Assembly: GCA_041635755.1 (NCBI GenBank)
Contig: JBFKUL010000065.1
Span: 1-13,037 of the forward strand
Direction: 5' to 3'
Length of the DNA stretch: 13,037 nt
Origin: JBFKUL01 sp041635755
Lineage (GTDB): Bacteria; Pseudomonadota; Gammaproteobacteria; Burkholderiales; SG8-39
The notes under the pieces were generated by a model that saw only the letters and a list, made by a program, of their open reading frames with translations, was not told the DNA's origin and did not search any database. Both the position numbers and the translations under genes were made by a program. The stretch's first letter is position 1. Each line of letters opens with the position of its first letter. Positions 1 through 7,012 of this stretch are shown here, piece by piece.

Positions 1-148
1 CGTCTTCCATCTCCTTGGCGCTTGGCAGCCCGTCGCTTCGCCCTTGCGCGAAGAGCGCGCCGGGCGCCGCCACGGCGGCCCACAGCAGCCCGATCGCCAG
101 GCGCCCGCGCGCCCGGCCCCGCCCAAACCCATGGATTGTGTTGCCCAT
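1..148 (-). CDS. Exported protein of unknown function, N-terminal fragment (runs off left edge)
   Basis: An open frame starts at ATG 148 and stays open to the window edge, giving 49 codons. The residues begin MGNTIHGFGRGRARGR and continue with a hydrophobic stretch (LAIGLLWAAVAAPGALFAQ). This is the n-region, h-region and Ala-x-Ala-like end of a Sec signal peptide, with likely cleavage after ALFA near residue 34. The visible mature part (QGRSDGLPSAKEMED) is too short to assign a family. A purine-rich GGGGGG stretch lies about 12 bases upstream of the start, a weak ribosome binding site. A sigma70-like promoter at 208-236 would give a leader of roughly 50 bases. It is co-directional with the ABC-F gene but separated from it by 189 bases and probably transcribed independently. 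Function is unknown; the periplasmic or outer-membrane destination is inferred from the signal peptide. Confidence 0.6.
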   Translation of the reverse strand, partial: MGNTIHGFGRGRARGRLAIGLLWAAVAAPGALFAQGRSDGLPSAKEMED

Positions 149-207
149 CGCCGCCCCGCCCCCCTGGTGTTCTTCTTGTCGGCTTGCGGCCGCTGAGAAC
201 GGCGGGG

Positions 208-236
208 ATTCTGTGTGAGCGGAGTTCGGGCGTCAA
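208..236 (-). promoter_or_regulatory. Sigma70-like promoter for the left-edge exported protein
   Basis: On the minus strand TTGACG (236-231) is followed after exactly 17 bases by CAGAAT (213-208). The -35 matches consensus at five of six positions and the -10 at four of six. Transcription would start near 201 and reach the ATG at 148. This is a sequence match only. Confidence 0.5.
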
Positions 237-258
237 CAACCCCCGCCTTCGGGATTGT
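236..258. repeat. Imperfect inverted repeat abutting the -35 element
   Basis: On the minus strand ACAATCCCG and CGGGGGTTGT can pair around an AAGG loop, with a T opposite GG in the stem. The inner arm touches the -35 box of the left-edge promoter. It could be an operator or a weak terminator of the ABC-F transcript; no T-tract follows, so the terminator reading is poor. Confidence 0.3.
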
Positions 259-337
259 CATCAAACGCCGAGAGCCGGTTTAGTGCGAACGGACTGCGCG
301 TCCGCCCCGCTCAGGTGGCGCTACGCTCCGGGCGCGC

Positions 338-1990
338 TCAGGCCGCGACCAGCTCCGCCTTCAGGCTCTCGAGATAGTCTTCGTAGCCGCCGCGGTGATC
401 GATGACCGTCGCCGGGCCGCCCTGCTCGCCGGGCTTGAGCTCGAGGATGCGCGTGGCGAGCGAGGAGACGAACTCGCGATCGTGCGACACGAACACCAGC
501 GTGCCGGTGTACTTGTCGAGCGCGGTGTTGAGCGACTCGATCGATTCCATGTCGAGGTGGTTGGTCGGCTCATCGAGCAGCATCACGTTGGGCATCGACA
601 GGATGAGCTTGCCGATCACCATGCGCTGCTCCTCGCCGCCGGAGAGCACCTTGACCGATTTCTTCTGGTCGTCGCCCGTGAAGAGCAGCTGCCCGAGCGT
701 GGCGCGCACGACCTGATCGTCGTCGCCCTTGTCGGCGCGGCGCCAGCGCCCCATCCACTCGGCGAGCAGCTCGTCGCTCGCGAACTCCCCGGCATGATCC
801 TGCGCCCAATACCCTGGGCGCGCTTTCTCGGCCCACTTCACCGCGCCCGCATCGGGCTTGAGCCGGCCCGGCTCACGGTCGGGCAGCAGGCAGCGCAGCA
901 GCGTGCTCTTGCCCACGCCGTTCGGTCCGATGATGACGACTTTCTCGCCCGCCTCGATCGACAAATCGAGTCCTTTGAAGAGCGGCTTGCCCTTCTCGTA
1001 GCCCTTGGCGAGCCCCTTCGCTTCGAGCGCCAGGCGATGGAGCTTTTCCTTGTCGTCGACCAGCAGGCGAATGAACGGGTACTGGCGGCTCGAGGGCTTG
1101 ACGTCCTCGACCTTCAGCTTTTCGATCTGCTTCATGCGCGAGGTGGCCTGGCGCGCCTTGGCCTTGTGGGCGCGAAAGCGCCGCACGAAATCCTCGAGAT
1201 CCGCGATGCGGTCCTTGGCGCGGGCGTTCTTGTTCTCCAGCTGCTGCCTGGCGAGCGTCACCGCCTCCATGTAATCGTCGTAGCTGCCGGGGTAGACGCG
1301 GATGTTGCCGTAGTCGACGTCGGCCATGTGCGTGCACACGCTCGAGAGAAAGTGCCTGTCGTGCGAGATGATCACCATCGTGCTGGTGCGCTTATTGAGC
1401 ACGTCCTCGAGCCAGCGGATGCTGTGGATGTCGAGGTTGTTGGTCGGCTCATCGAGCAGCAGGATGTCGGGGTCGCCGAACAGCGCCTGCGCAAGCAGCA
1501 CGCGCAGCTTCCAGCCCGGCGCCACCGCGCTCATCGGCCCGTCGTGCTGCGCGGCCGGCACCCCGAGGCCGAGCAGCAGCTCGCCCGCGCGCGCCTCCGA
1601 GGTATAGCCGCCGTACTCGGCGTACTTCGCTTCGAGCTCGGCCGCGTGCAGGAACTCCTCCTCGCCCGCCTCCGGATTCGCGTAGATTGCGTCGCGCTCG
1701 TTCATCGCGGCCCACATCTCGGCGTGGCCCATCATCACCACGTCGAGCACGCGCTCGGCTTCGTAGGCGAACTGGTCCTGGCGCAGCCTGCCGACGCGCT
1801 CGTTGGCGTCGATCGCCACGCTGCCCGCGGTGGGCTCGAGCTCGCCGCCGAGGATTTTCATGAAGGTCGACTTGCCGCAGCCGTTGGCGCCGATGAGGCC
1901 GTAGCGGTTGCCGCCGCCGAACTTCACGGAGACGTTCTCGAACAGGGGCTTGGCCCCGTACTGCATGGCGATGCCGGAGGTGACGATCAC
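338..1990 (-). CDS. ybiT: ABC-F family ATPase, YbiT type
   Basis: A 550-residue soluble protein with two ABC ATPase domains in tandem and no membrane segments, the ABC-F layout of translation factors that bind the ribosomal E site and act on stalled or antibiotic-bound ribosomes. Domain 1 has Walker A GANGCGKST (34-42), the degenerate YbiT-style signature SAVAPGWKLRVLLAQAL (about 154-170) and Walker B LLLDEPTNNLD (177-187). A charged interdomain linker runs at about 245-300. Domain 2 has GPNGVGKST (355-363), LSGGEEQR (449-456) and LLDEPTNHLD (471-480). The length is close to E. coli YbiT (about 530 residues). The chosen start is GTG at 1990, giving MIVTSGIAMQYG as in homologues; the frame stays open further upstream, but that extension has no family character and contains a terminator hairpin. 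The assignment to YbiT rather than EttA, Uup or YheS rests on the APGWKLRVLLAQALF stretch. The physiological role is inferred from the family. Confidence 0.92.
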   Translation of the reverse strand: MIVTSGIAMQYGAKPLFENVSVKFGGGNRYGLIGANGCGKSTFMKILGGELEPTAGSVAIDANERVGRLRQDQFAYEAERVLDVVMMGHAEMWAAMNERDAIYANPEAGEEEFLHAAELEAKYAEYGGYTSEARAGELLLGLGVPAAQHDGPMSAVAPGWKLRVLLAQALFGDPDILLLDEPTNNLDIHSIRWLEDVLNKRTSTMVIISHDRHFLSSVCTHMADVDYGNIRVYPGSYDDYMEAVTLARQQLENKNARAKDRIADLEDFVRRFRAHKAKARQATSRMKQIEKLKVEDVKPSSRQYPFIRLLVDDKEKLHRLALEAKGLAKGYEKGKPLFKGLDLSIEAGEKVVIIGPNGVGKSTLLRCLLPDREPGRLKPDAGAVKWAEKARPGYWAQDHAGEFASDELLAEWMGRWRRADKGDDDQVVRATLGQLLFTGDDQKKSVKVLSGGEEQRMVIGKLILSMPNVMLLDEPTNHLDMESIESLNTALDKYTGTLVFVSHDREFVSSLATRILELKPGEQGGPATVIDHRGGYEDYLESLKAELVAA

Positions 1991-2005
1991 GGGATGTCCA
2001 GAAAC

Positions 2006-2029
2006 AAAAAAAGCCGGCCGCAGCCAGCT
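2006..2029 (-). terminator. Intrinsic terminator between the MFS gene and ybiT
   Basis: On the minus strand AGCTGGC (2029-2023) pairs with GCCGGCT (2018-2012) around a TGCG loop, with one G-T wobble, and the stem can extend by one or two pairs. Seven T residues follow (2012-2006). The hairpin is 77 bases after the MFS stop and only about 16 bases before the ybiT GTG start. It may end the MFS transcript, or act as an attenuator in a ybiT leader. Confidence 0.65.
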
Positions 2030-2062
2030 TCGAGGTTCAAAGAAAGCGCTTCGAGGGGCCGC

Positions 2063-2068
2063 ATTGTA
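2063..2068 (-). promoter_or_regulatory. Possible -10 element upstream of ybiT
   Basis: TACAAT on the minus strand (2068-2063) matches the sigma70 -10 consensus at five of six positions in otherwise GC-rich DNA. No good -35 is visible at 16-18 bases upstream. If used, transcription would begin just before the terminator hairpin at 2029-2006, giving ybiT a short leader with a built-in terminator. Confidence 0.3.
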
Positions 2069-2105
2069 CCAGCCTGCCCCGCTTTTCCCGGGCGAGGGCC
2101 GCCGC

Positions 2106-3359
2106 CTAGGACGACACGGCGCCCGCCGAGAGCTCGCGTAGCCGCAGCGTACGTGCGCGCCAGCCCGCCGCACCCGCGCCCACGCCGGCCGCGGCGGCGA
2201 TGAGGAAAGGCAGCGCGTAGCTTCCGGTGAGGTCGTACAGAATTCCGGCGAGCCAGGGACCGAGCGCGCTGCCCACGGCGCTGCCCATCAGGCCCACGCC
2301 GACGATGGCGCCGAAATGCGGGCCGCTGAAACGATCGCTCACCATCGCCGGGATGAGCGAAGCGGTCGCCGAGTAGCCCACCCCGAGCAGCACCGCGTAG
2401 CCGTAGGCGCCCCAGCGCGTGGGCTGGGCGCCGAGCGCCCAGAGCGCCGCGATGCTCGCCACCATGATCGCGATGCCGACGACGTACACCAGCTCGCGCT
2501 CGATGCGATCCGAGAGCCAGCCCCCGCCGGTCTTGCCAAAGATGCTCGCCACGCCGACCACGCCGACCACCGAGGCGGCGACGATCGCAGCGAGACCGTG
2601 ATCGACCAGGTAAGCGACCTGGTGCACGTGCATCGTCTGCGAGCACACGTTGCCAAAGAAAAACGCCGCGAGCAGCAGCCAGAAGGGCGTGGTGCGCATC
2701 GCTTCGGCGAGGTTCATGGCGTGCGAGGCAAGCTGCGGCCGCGCCGGGGCGCTCGCCGCGCCCGCACGCGCCTCCGCGTCACCCGTGGCGCCGCGCGGCT
2801 CGCGCATGAGCCACAGCGACGAGGGCACGATCCACAGCACACTGATGAGCCCCAATACCTGAAAAGCGACGCGCCAGCCGAAGGCATCGATGAGCAGCTG
2901 GCACAGCGGCACCACGAGCAGCATCCCCACGCCCACGCCCGAGCTGACGATGCCCATCGCGAGTCCCAGGCGATCCTGGAAATCGCGCTGCACCTGGACG
3001 AGCGCCGGGATCCAGCCCGCGGCCGCCACCGCGAGCGCGGTCAGCACCCCGAAGCCGAGGTAGAGCTGCGTGGGTGTTGAGATGAAGCTGTCGGCAAAGA
3101 GCGTGAGCCCCATCGCCACGCCGCCCGCCGCCGTCACGCGCATCGGCTTGAAGCGCGTGCACAGCGCGCCGATCAGCGGGTTGACGCCGCCGTGCACCAG
3201 CGTGAACACCGAGAACGCACCCGCCAGCACCGAGCGGCTCCAGCCGAACTCGTTCAGCAACGCGACCAGAATGACGCTGTAGGAGTACCAGATGCCGTAG
3301 GCGAGCGCGAGCGTGAGCGCAATCACCCCGAGCGCCGCGTAGCGTCGCGAGGGGCTCAA
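2106..3359 (-). CDS. Major facilitator superfamily transporter
   Basis: A 417-residue integral membrane protein with about twelve hydrophobic helices in two halves, separated by a polar central loop near residues 185-225 (Arg, Gly, Ala and Pro rich). The first helix begins near residue 8. The loop GALCTRFKPMRV (about 64-75) occupies the place of the MFS signature between helices 2 and 3. The overall look (NEFGWSRSVLAGAFS, GVNPLIG, WIPALVQ) recalls MFS carriers of the oxalate/formate antiporter and monocarboxylate type, so a small organic anion is a reasonable guess; the substrate cannot be read from the sequence. The start is TTG at 3359: an in-frame TAA lies five codons upstream, AAAGGG sits eight bases ahead, and the next alternative start (GTG 3326) would cut into helix 1. 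It follows the small cysteine-rich gene by 46 bases, probably on the same transcript. Confidence 0.85.
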   Translation of the reverse strand: MSPSRRYAALGVIALTLALAYGIWYSYSVILVALLNEFGWSRSVLAGAFSVFTLVHGGVNPLIGALCTRFKPMRVTAAGGVAMGLTLFADSFISTPTQLYLGFGVLTALAVAAAGWIPALVQVQRDFQDRLGLAMGIVSSGVGVGMLLVVPLCQLLIDAFGWRVAFQVLGLISVLWIVPSSLWLMREPRGATGDAEARAGAASAPARPQLASHAMNLAEAMRTTPFWLLLAAFFFGNVCSQTMHVHQVAYLVDHGLAAIVAASVVGVVGVASIFGKTGGGWLSDRIERELVYVVGIAIMVASIAALWALGAQPTRWGAYGYAVLLGVGYSATASLIPAMVSDRFSGPHFGAIVGVGLMGSAVGSALGPWLAGILYDLTGSYALPFLIAAAAGVGAGAAGWRARTLRLRELSAGAVSS

Positions 3360-3405
3360 GCGCCGAGCCCTTTAAGAATGCGACGGTGGGCGCCGCGCGC
3401 GCGGC

Positions 3406-3660
3406 TCAGCGCTTGAAGCGCTTGCAGTCGGCTTCCTGTTTCTTGCAGGCGTCCTGGCAGGCCTGCGCGGTTTCGTTGTCGATCGAGGTCTTGCGGCATT
3501 GCTTGATGCAGGTCACCAGCTTCGCTTCGCACGAGGGCGCCTCGGGCTCGCTCCAGATCGCCTTGTACACGTAATAGCCGATGCCTCCGGCGACGGCAAG
3601 AATCAGCAGCAGCCCGAGCGCACTCTGGCCGCGTTGCGCGTGCGCGATCGCTTGCCGCAT
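3406..3660 (-). CDS. Small single-pass membrane protein with symmetrical six-cysteine C-terminal domain
   Basis: An 84-residue protein starting at ATG 3660 with the purine-rich GAAGGGGG just upstream. The basic N-terminus (MRQAIAHAQRGQ) is followed by one hydrophobic helix at about 14-35 (ALGLLLILAVAGGIGYYVY), which predicts N-inside, C-outside topology. The C-terminal part holds Cys44, 51, 55, 68, 72 and 79, spaced CX6C-X3-C-X12-C-X3-C-X6-C, a mirror-symmetrical array. The i/i+4/i+7 spacing places all three cysteines of each half on one helix face, so an antiparallel hairpin stapled by nested disulfides in the periplasm is plausible. The N-terminal RGQSALGLLLIL is faintly reminiscent of prepilin-like leaders, but the pilin glutamate is absent. 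I do not recognise the family. Expression as a real gene is supported by the coherent membrane/cysteine design and by its position upstream of the MFS gene. Confidence 0.75.
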   Translation of the reverse strand: MRQAIAHAQRGQSALGLLLILAVAGGIGYYVYKAIWSEPEAPSCEAKLVTCIKQCRKTSIDNETAQACQDACKKQEADCKRFKR

Positions 3661-3694
3661 CGGTGCCCCCTTCTCGAGCCGTGGTGCCTGCGCG

Positions 3695-3700
3695 AGTATA
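3695..3700 (-). promoter_or_regulatory. Possible -10 element for the small protein / MFS transcript
   Basis: TATACT on the minus strand (3700-3695) matches the -10 consensus at five of six positions and lies 35 bases ahead of the ATG at 3660. No convincing -35 is visible. The intergenic stretch 3661-3905 is divergent and must hold promoters for both directions. Confidence 0.3.
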
Positions 3701-3769
3701 CGGCCGCCCCCGCGCGGCGCGCTCCACGGGGTTTCGCATTAGGCGCGAGCGCAGCCGGCGTATCGACTT

Positions 3770-3775
3770 TACAAT
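3770..3775 (+). promoter_or_regulatory. Possible -10 element for the methyltransferase gene
   Basis: TACAAT on the plus strand, preceded by a short AT-richer patch (GACTT) in GC-rich DNA, would start a transcript near 3782 with a leader of about 120 bases. No TTGACA-like -35 is seen at the right distance. The same motif overlaps an ATG (3774) in frame with the methyltransferase, so the two readings compete. Confidence 0.25.
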
Positions 3776-3905
3776 GGAGGCCTCACCCGCGGGCGGCCGC
3801 CAGGATGGCGATGAACAACGCGACCCTCGATGTCGAACGATCGAAGTGCCCTTCCGCCGCGCGGCGCCGCGGCGCGCTGCAACGCGATGGGGGGGCGCTC
3901 GGCTG

Positions 3906-4565
3906 ATGCAGCCCGACGAGCACCGGCGCCCCGAGCCCGGCCCACGCGAGGGCATCCACCGGGCGGATGTCGAGCGCACCTACCGCACATATGCGCCGGT
4001 CTACGACGTGCTCTTCGGCCCCACGCTCGATGCCGGGCGCAGCGCCATGGCGCGCGCGGTGTCGGAGCTGCGGCCCGCGCGCATCCTCGAGGTGGGGGTG
4101 GGCACGGGCCTCACGCTGCACCGCTACCCGACCCAATCGACGATCACCGGCATCGACGTCTCGGCCGACATGCTGCGCGTGGCCGCCGGGCGTGTGAACG
4201 GCGCCCATTCGCACCGCATCGCGCTGCACGAAATGGACGCCGAAGCGATGGACTTCGCCGACGACGCCTTCGACTGCGTCACGCTGCCCTACGTGCTCTC
4301 GGTCACCCCGCACCCGGGGCGCCTGATCGCCGAGGTGCGGCGCGTGTGCCGCAAGGGCGGCGACATCCTGATCCTGAATCACTTCAGCGGCGGGCGCTTC
4401 TGGCGGCCGCTCGAGCGCGCGCTGCGCCCGCTCGCGGCGAGGATCGGCTTTCGGTCAGAGTTCAGCTTCGAGCATCACGTGGCCGCGCACGACTGGACGG
4501 TCCTTTCCGCCAAAAGCGCCAACCTGCTCGCGCTGTCCAAGTTGGTGCACGTGCGCAACGGCTAG
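3906..4565 (+). CDS. pmtA: PmtA-like phosphatidylethanolamine N-methyltransferase (class I SAM methyltransferase)
   Basis: A 219-residue soluble class I methyltransferase. Motif I LEVGVGTGLT (61-70) binds S-adenosylmethionine, Asp84 in TGIDVS is the acidic residue contacting the ribose, and MDAEAMDF (110-117) is the adenine-side segment. The sequence YAPVYDVLFGPTLDAGR (29-45), YVLSVTPHPGRLIAEVRRV (129-147) and LNHFS (157-161) resemble the Rhodobacter-type PmtA family, which converts phosphatidylethanolamine stepwise to phosphatidylcholine at the inner membrane surface. The length fits (about 200 residues). UbiE-like quinone methylation is an alternative. The start ATG 3906 was chosen because homology begins shortly after it and a G-rich stretch (3889-3895) precedes it; the frame is open back to 3663 but that part is Arg/Ala-rich and unlike the family. 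It is the only plus-strand gene, convergent with coxL. Confidence 0.75.
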   Translation: MQPDEHRRPEPGPREGIHRADVERTYRTYAPVYDVLFGPTLDAGRSAMARAVSELRPARILEVGVGTGLTLHRYPTQSTITGIDVSADMLRVAAGRVNGAHSHRIALHEMDAEAMDFADDAFDCVTLPYVLSVTPHPGRLIAEVRRVCRKGGDILILNHFSGGRFWRPLERALRPLAARIGFRSEFSFEHHVAAHDWTVLSAKSANLLALSKLVHVRNG

Positions 4566-4571
4566 GCGCGC

Positions 4572-4622
4572 GCCGGGCCCGACCCGGCGAGCGGCGGCGC
4601 AGCAACGGGGCCTAAGTCCCCG
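4572..4622. terminator. Paired hairpins between convergent pmtA and coxL
   Basis: Two hairpins fill the 63-base gap: GCCGGG/CCCGGC (4572-4577 with 4583-4588) and CGGGG/CCCCG (4606-4610 with 4618-4622). The second is followed on the plus strand by CTTTCCC, a poor U-tract, and on the minus strand the tail is also weak. They probably help end both convergent transcripts; efficiency as intrinsic terminators is doubtful. Confidence 0.4.
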
Positions 4623-4628
4623 CTTTCC

Positions 4629-7001
4629 CTACGCTGCCGTCGCGCCCTTCGCCTTCAGCACCTGCCAAACCTTCTCCGGCGTGATCGGGATGTCGATGTG
4701 CGTCACCCCGAGGTGCGAGAGCGCATCCACCACCGCATTGGCGATGGCGGGGGGCGCGCCGACCGTCGCTGACTCGCCCACGCCTTTAGCACCGAACGGG
4801 TGATGCGGCGAAGGCGTGATGGTCTTGTCCGTTTCCCAGTTAGGCGACTCCAGCGAAGTGGGCACGTAGTAGTCGATGAAACTGCCGCCAGTGATGTTGC
4901 CTTCCTCGTCGTAGCTGATCTCCTCGTACAACGCTGGCGCGAGGCCCTGGTTGAGGCCGCCGTGGATCTGACCGTCGACGATCATTGGATTGATGATGTT
5001 GCCGCAGTCGTCCACCGCAACGAAGCGCCGTACCTTCACCGCTCCGGTGCCTGAATCGATATCGACTACGCAAATGTAGCTGCCGAACGGGAAGGTGAGG
5101 TTGGGCGGATCGTAGTAATGGGTCGCCTCCAATCCCGCCTCCATGCCCTGCGGGAAATTGGTATAGGCGGCGAATGCGCACTCCTGAATGGTCTTCGACT
5201 TCTGCGGCGCACCCTTGACGGAGAACTTGCCCGGCTCCCATTCCAGGTCCTCCTCCTTCACCTCGAGCAGGTGCGCGGCAAGTTTTCTCGCTTTGTCACG
5301 GATCTTGCGCGCCGCCAGCGCAGCGGCCGCGCCCGACGTGGGCGTCGAGCGACTGGCATAGGTGCCCAGACCGTAGGGCGCAGTGTCGGTGTCGCCCTCT
5401 TCCACCTGCACGTCGGAAGCCGGAAGCCCGAGCTCCTCGGCCACGATCTGCGCGTAGGTGGTCTCGTGCCCCTGGCCCTGACTCTTGGTACCAAAGCGCG
5501 CGATCGCCTTGCCGGTGGGGTGTACGCGGATCTCGGCCGAGTCGAACATCTTGATGCCGAGGATGTCGAAGTCGCGCGACGGGCCTGCGCCAACGACCTC
5601 GGTAAAGCTCGAGATGCCGATCCCCATCAGCTCACCCTTCTTGCGCTTCTCGAGCTGCTCCTTCCTGAGTGCGTCGTAGCCGATGATGTCCATCGCTTTC
5701 TTCAGCGCAGGCGCGTAGTTGCCACTGTCGTACTCCCAGCCCAGCACCGACTTGTACGGAAACTGCTCCGGCTTGATGAAGTTTTTCATGCGCAGGGTGG
5801 CCGGGTCCATGCCGAGCTTGCGCGCGAGCGAATCCGTGATGCGCTCGATGGCGTGCACCGCCTCGGTGACGCGGAACGAGCAACGATAGGCGACGCCGCC
5901 GGGGGGCTTGTTGGTGTACACCGCATCGACCTCGCAGAACGCGTGCTTCAGGTCGTACGAGCCGGTGCAGATCGAGAACATGCCGGCGGGGAATTTCGAG
6001 GGATTCGCCGAAGCGTTGGAGTAGCCGTGGTCGGCGATAGTCTTGACGCGCAACGCGGTCATGGTGCCGTCCTTCTTCGCGCCGAGCTCGACCTTCATGT
6101 GGTAGTCGCGCGCGAAGGAATCCGCCTGCAGATTCTCCATACGATCCTCGATCCACTTCACCGGCTTGCCGATGACCACCGACGCCGCCACCGCAATCAC
6201 GTAGCCCGGGTACACCGGCACCTTGCCGCCAAAGCCGCCGCCGATGTCGGGCGAGATGACGCGGATGCGCTCCTCGGACAGGCCGACATGCCCGGCCACG
6301 AGCGCGAGCACGGTGCGTATGGCGTGCGGCGCCTGTGTGGTCATGTACACGGTGAGCTTGCCCTGCGCAGCGTCGAAATCGGCGACGCAGCCGCATGTTT
6401 CCATCGAGGCCACGTGGATGCGCGGCAAGTAGACGTTCTCGGTCACCACCACTTCCGCCGCGGCCATCGCCTTGTCGGTGTCGGCGCGGTCGCCCGCCTC
6501 CCAGTGAAAGGCGATGTTGTCCTTCTGGCCCTTCTTGTCCTTGCGCAGCACCGGCGCGCCCTTGGCGATCGCTTTGAACGGGTCGATGAGCGGCGGCAGC
6601 GGCTCGTACTCGACTTCGACCGCTTCGGCGCCGTCGGCGGCGATATAGCGCTCCGTCGCGATCACTGCGCATACCTCCTGCGCCTGGTACATCACCTCGT
6701 CGATCGGCAGCACCATCTGGGTGTCCGAGGAAATGGTCGGCATCCAGTGCAGGTTGTACTTTGCAAGCGTCGGGCCGTCGATCACTGCGAGCACACCGGG
6801 GATCTTGAGTGCCGCGGTGGTATCGATTTTCTTGATCTTGGCGTGGGCGTAGGGCGTGCGAACGATGTCCATATAGAGCATGCCCGGCAGCACGATGTCG
6901 TCCACGTAGCGGCCCTGGCCGCGGATGAAGCGCGGGTCTTCCTTGCGCTTCATCGAGTGGCCCATGCCGGAAATCTTGGCGTCGGTCTTTGGAGTAGCCA
7001 T
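4629..7001 (-). CDS. coxL: Form I aerobic carbon monoxide dehydrogenase, large (molybdenum-copper) subunit
   Basis: A 790-residue member of the xanthine dehydrogenase/molybdenum hydroxylase family that carries the Mo-Cu centre and molybdopterin cytosine dinucleotide and oxidises CO with water to CO2. The active-site loop reads AYRCSFR (371-377), with Cys374 equivalent to the copper-binding Cys388 of Oligotropha carboxidovorans; the form II enzymes have AYRGAGR instead. Other family marks are the GGGFGGK cofactor loop (254-260), SQGQGHETTYAQI in the C-terminal half, and GVGES, whose Glu743 corresponds to the catalytic Glu763. The length is slightly below the Oligotropha subunit (about 809). 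The start ATG 7001 gives MATPKTDAKISGMGHSMKRK and has AAGGGGG six bases upstream, overlapping the coxS stop; the gap to coxS is 11 bases. It is the last gene of the cox group in this window; the next gene downstream faces it. Confidence 0.97.
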   Translation of the reverse strand: MATPKTDAKISGMGHSMKRKEDPRFIRGQGRYVDDIVLPGMLYMDIVRTPYAHAKIKKIDTTAALKIPGVLAVIDGPTLAKYNLHWMPTISSDTQMVLPIDEVMYQAQEVCAVIATERYIAADGAEAVEVEYEPLPPLIDPFKAIAKGAPVLRKDKKGQKDNIAFHWEAGDRADTDKAMAAAEVVVTENVYLPRIHVASMETCGCVADFDAAQGKLTVYMTTQAPHAIRTVLALVAGHVGLSEERIRVISPDIGGGFGGKVPVYPGYVIAVAASVVIGKPVKWIEDRMENLQADSFARDYHMKVELGAKKDGTMTALRVKTIADHGYSNASANPSKFPAGMFSICTGSYDLKHAFCEVDAVYTNKPPGGVAYRCSFRVTEAVHAIERITDSLARKLGMDPATLRMKNFIKPEQFPYKSVLGWEYDSGNYAPALKKAMDIIGYDALRKEQLEKRKKGELMGIGISSFTEVVGAGPSRDFDILGIKMFDSAEIRVHPTGKAIARFGTKSQGQGHETTYAQIVAEELGLPASDVQVEEGDTDTAPYGLGTYASRSTPTSGAAAALAARKIRDKARKLAAHLLEVKEEDLEWEPGKFSVKGAPQKSKTIQECAFAAYTNFPQGMEAGLEATHYYDPPNLTFPFGSYICVVDIDSGTGAVKVRRFVAVDDCGNIINPMIVDGQIHGGLNQGLAPALYEEISYDEEGNITGGSFIDYYVPTSLESPNWETDKTITPSPHHPFGAKGVGESATVGAPPAIANAVVDALSHLGVTHIDIPITPEKVWQVLKAKGATAA

Positions 7002-7012
7002 GGCAGTCCCCC

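Noticed and set aside
15..405. Two short plus-strand frames at the left edge
   Set aside because: Pro/Arg/Ala-rich translations with no ribosome binding site or domain; the opposite strand gives a coherent signal peptide.
395..2203. 602-codon open frame on the plus strand opposite ybiT
   Set aside because: It is antisense to a clear ABC-F gene; translation is low-complexity (Arg, Ala, Val, His, Leu, Glu) with no recognisable domain, as expected from high-GC codon bias.
3663..3905. N-terminal extension of the methyltransferase (from 3663 or 3774)
   Set aside because: The extra residues are Arg/Ala/Pro-rich and unlike the family, and a -10-like element overlaps the 3774 ATG; ATG 3906 fits the family length better.
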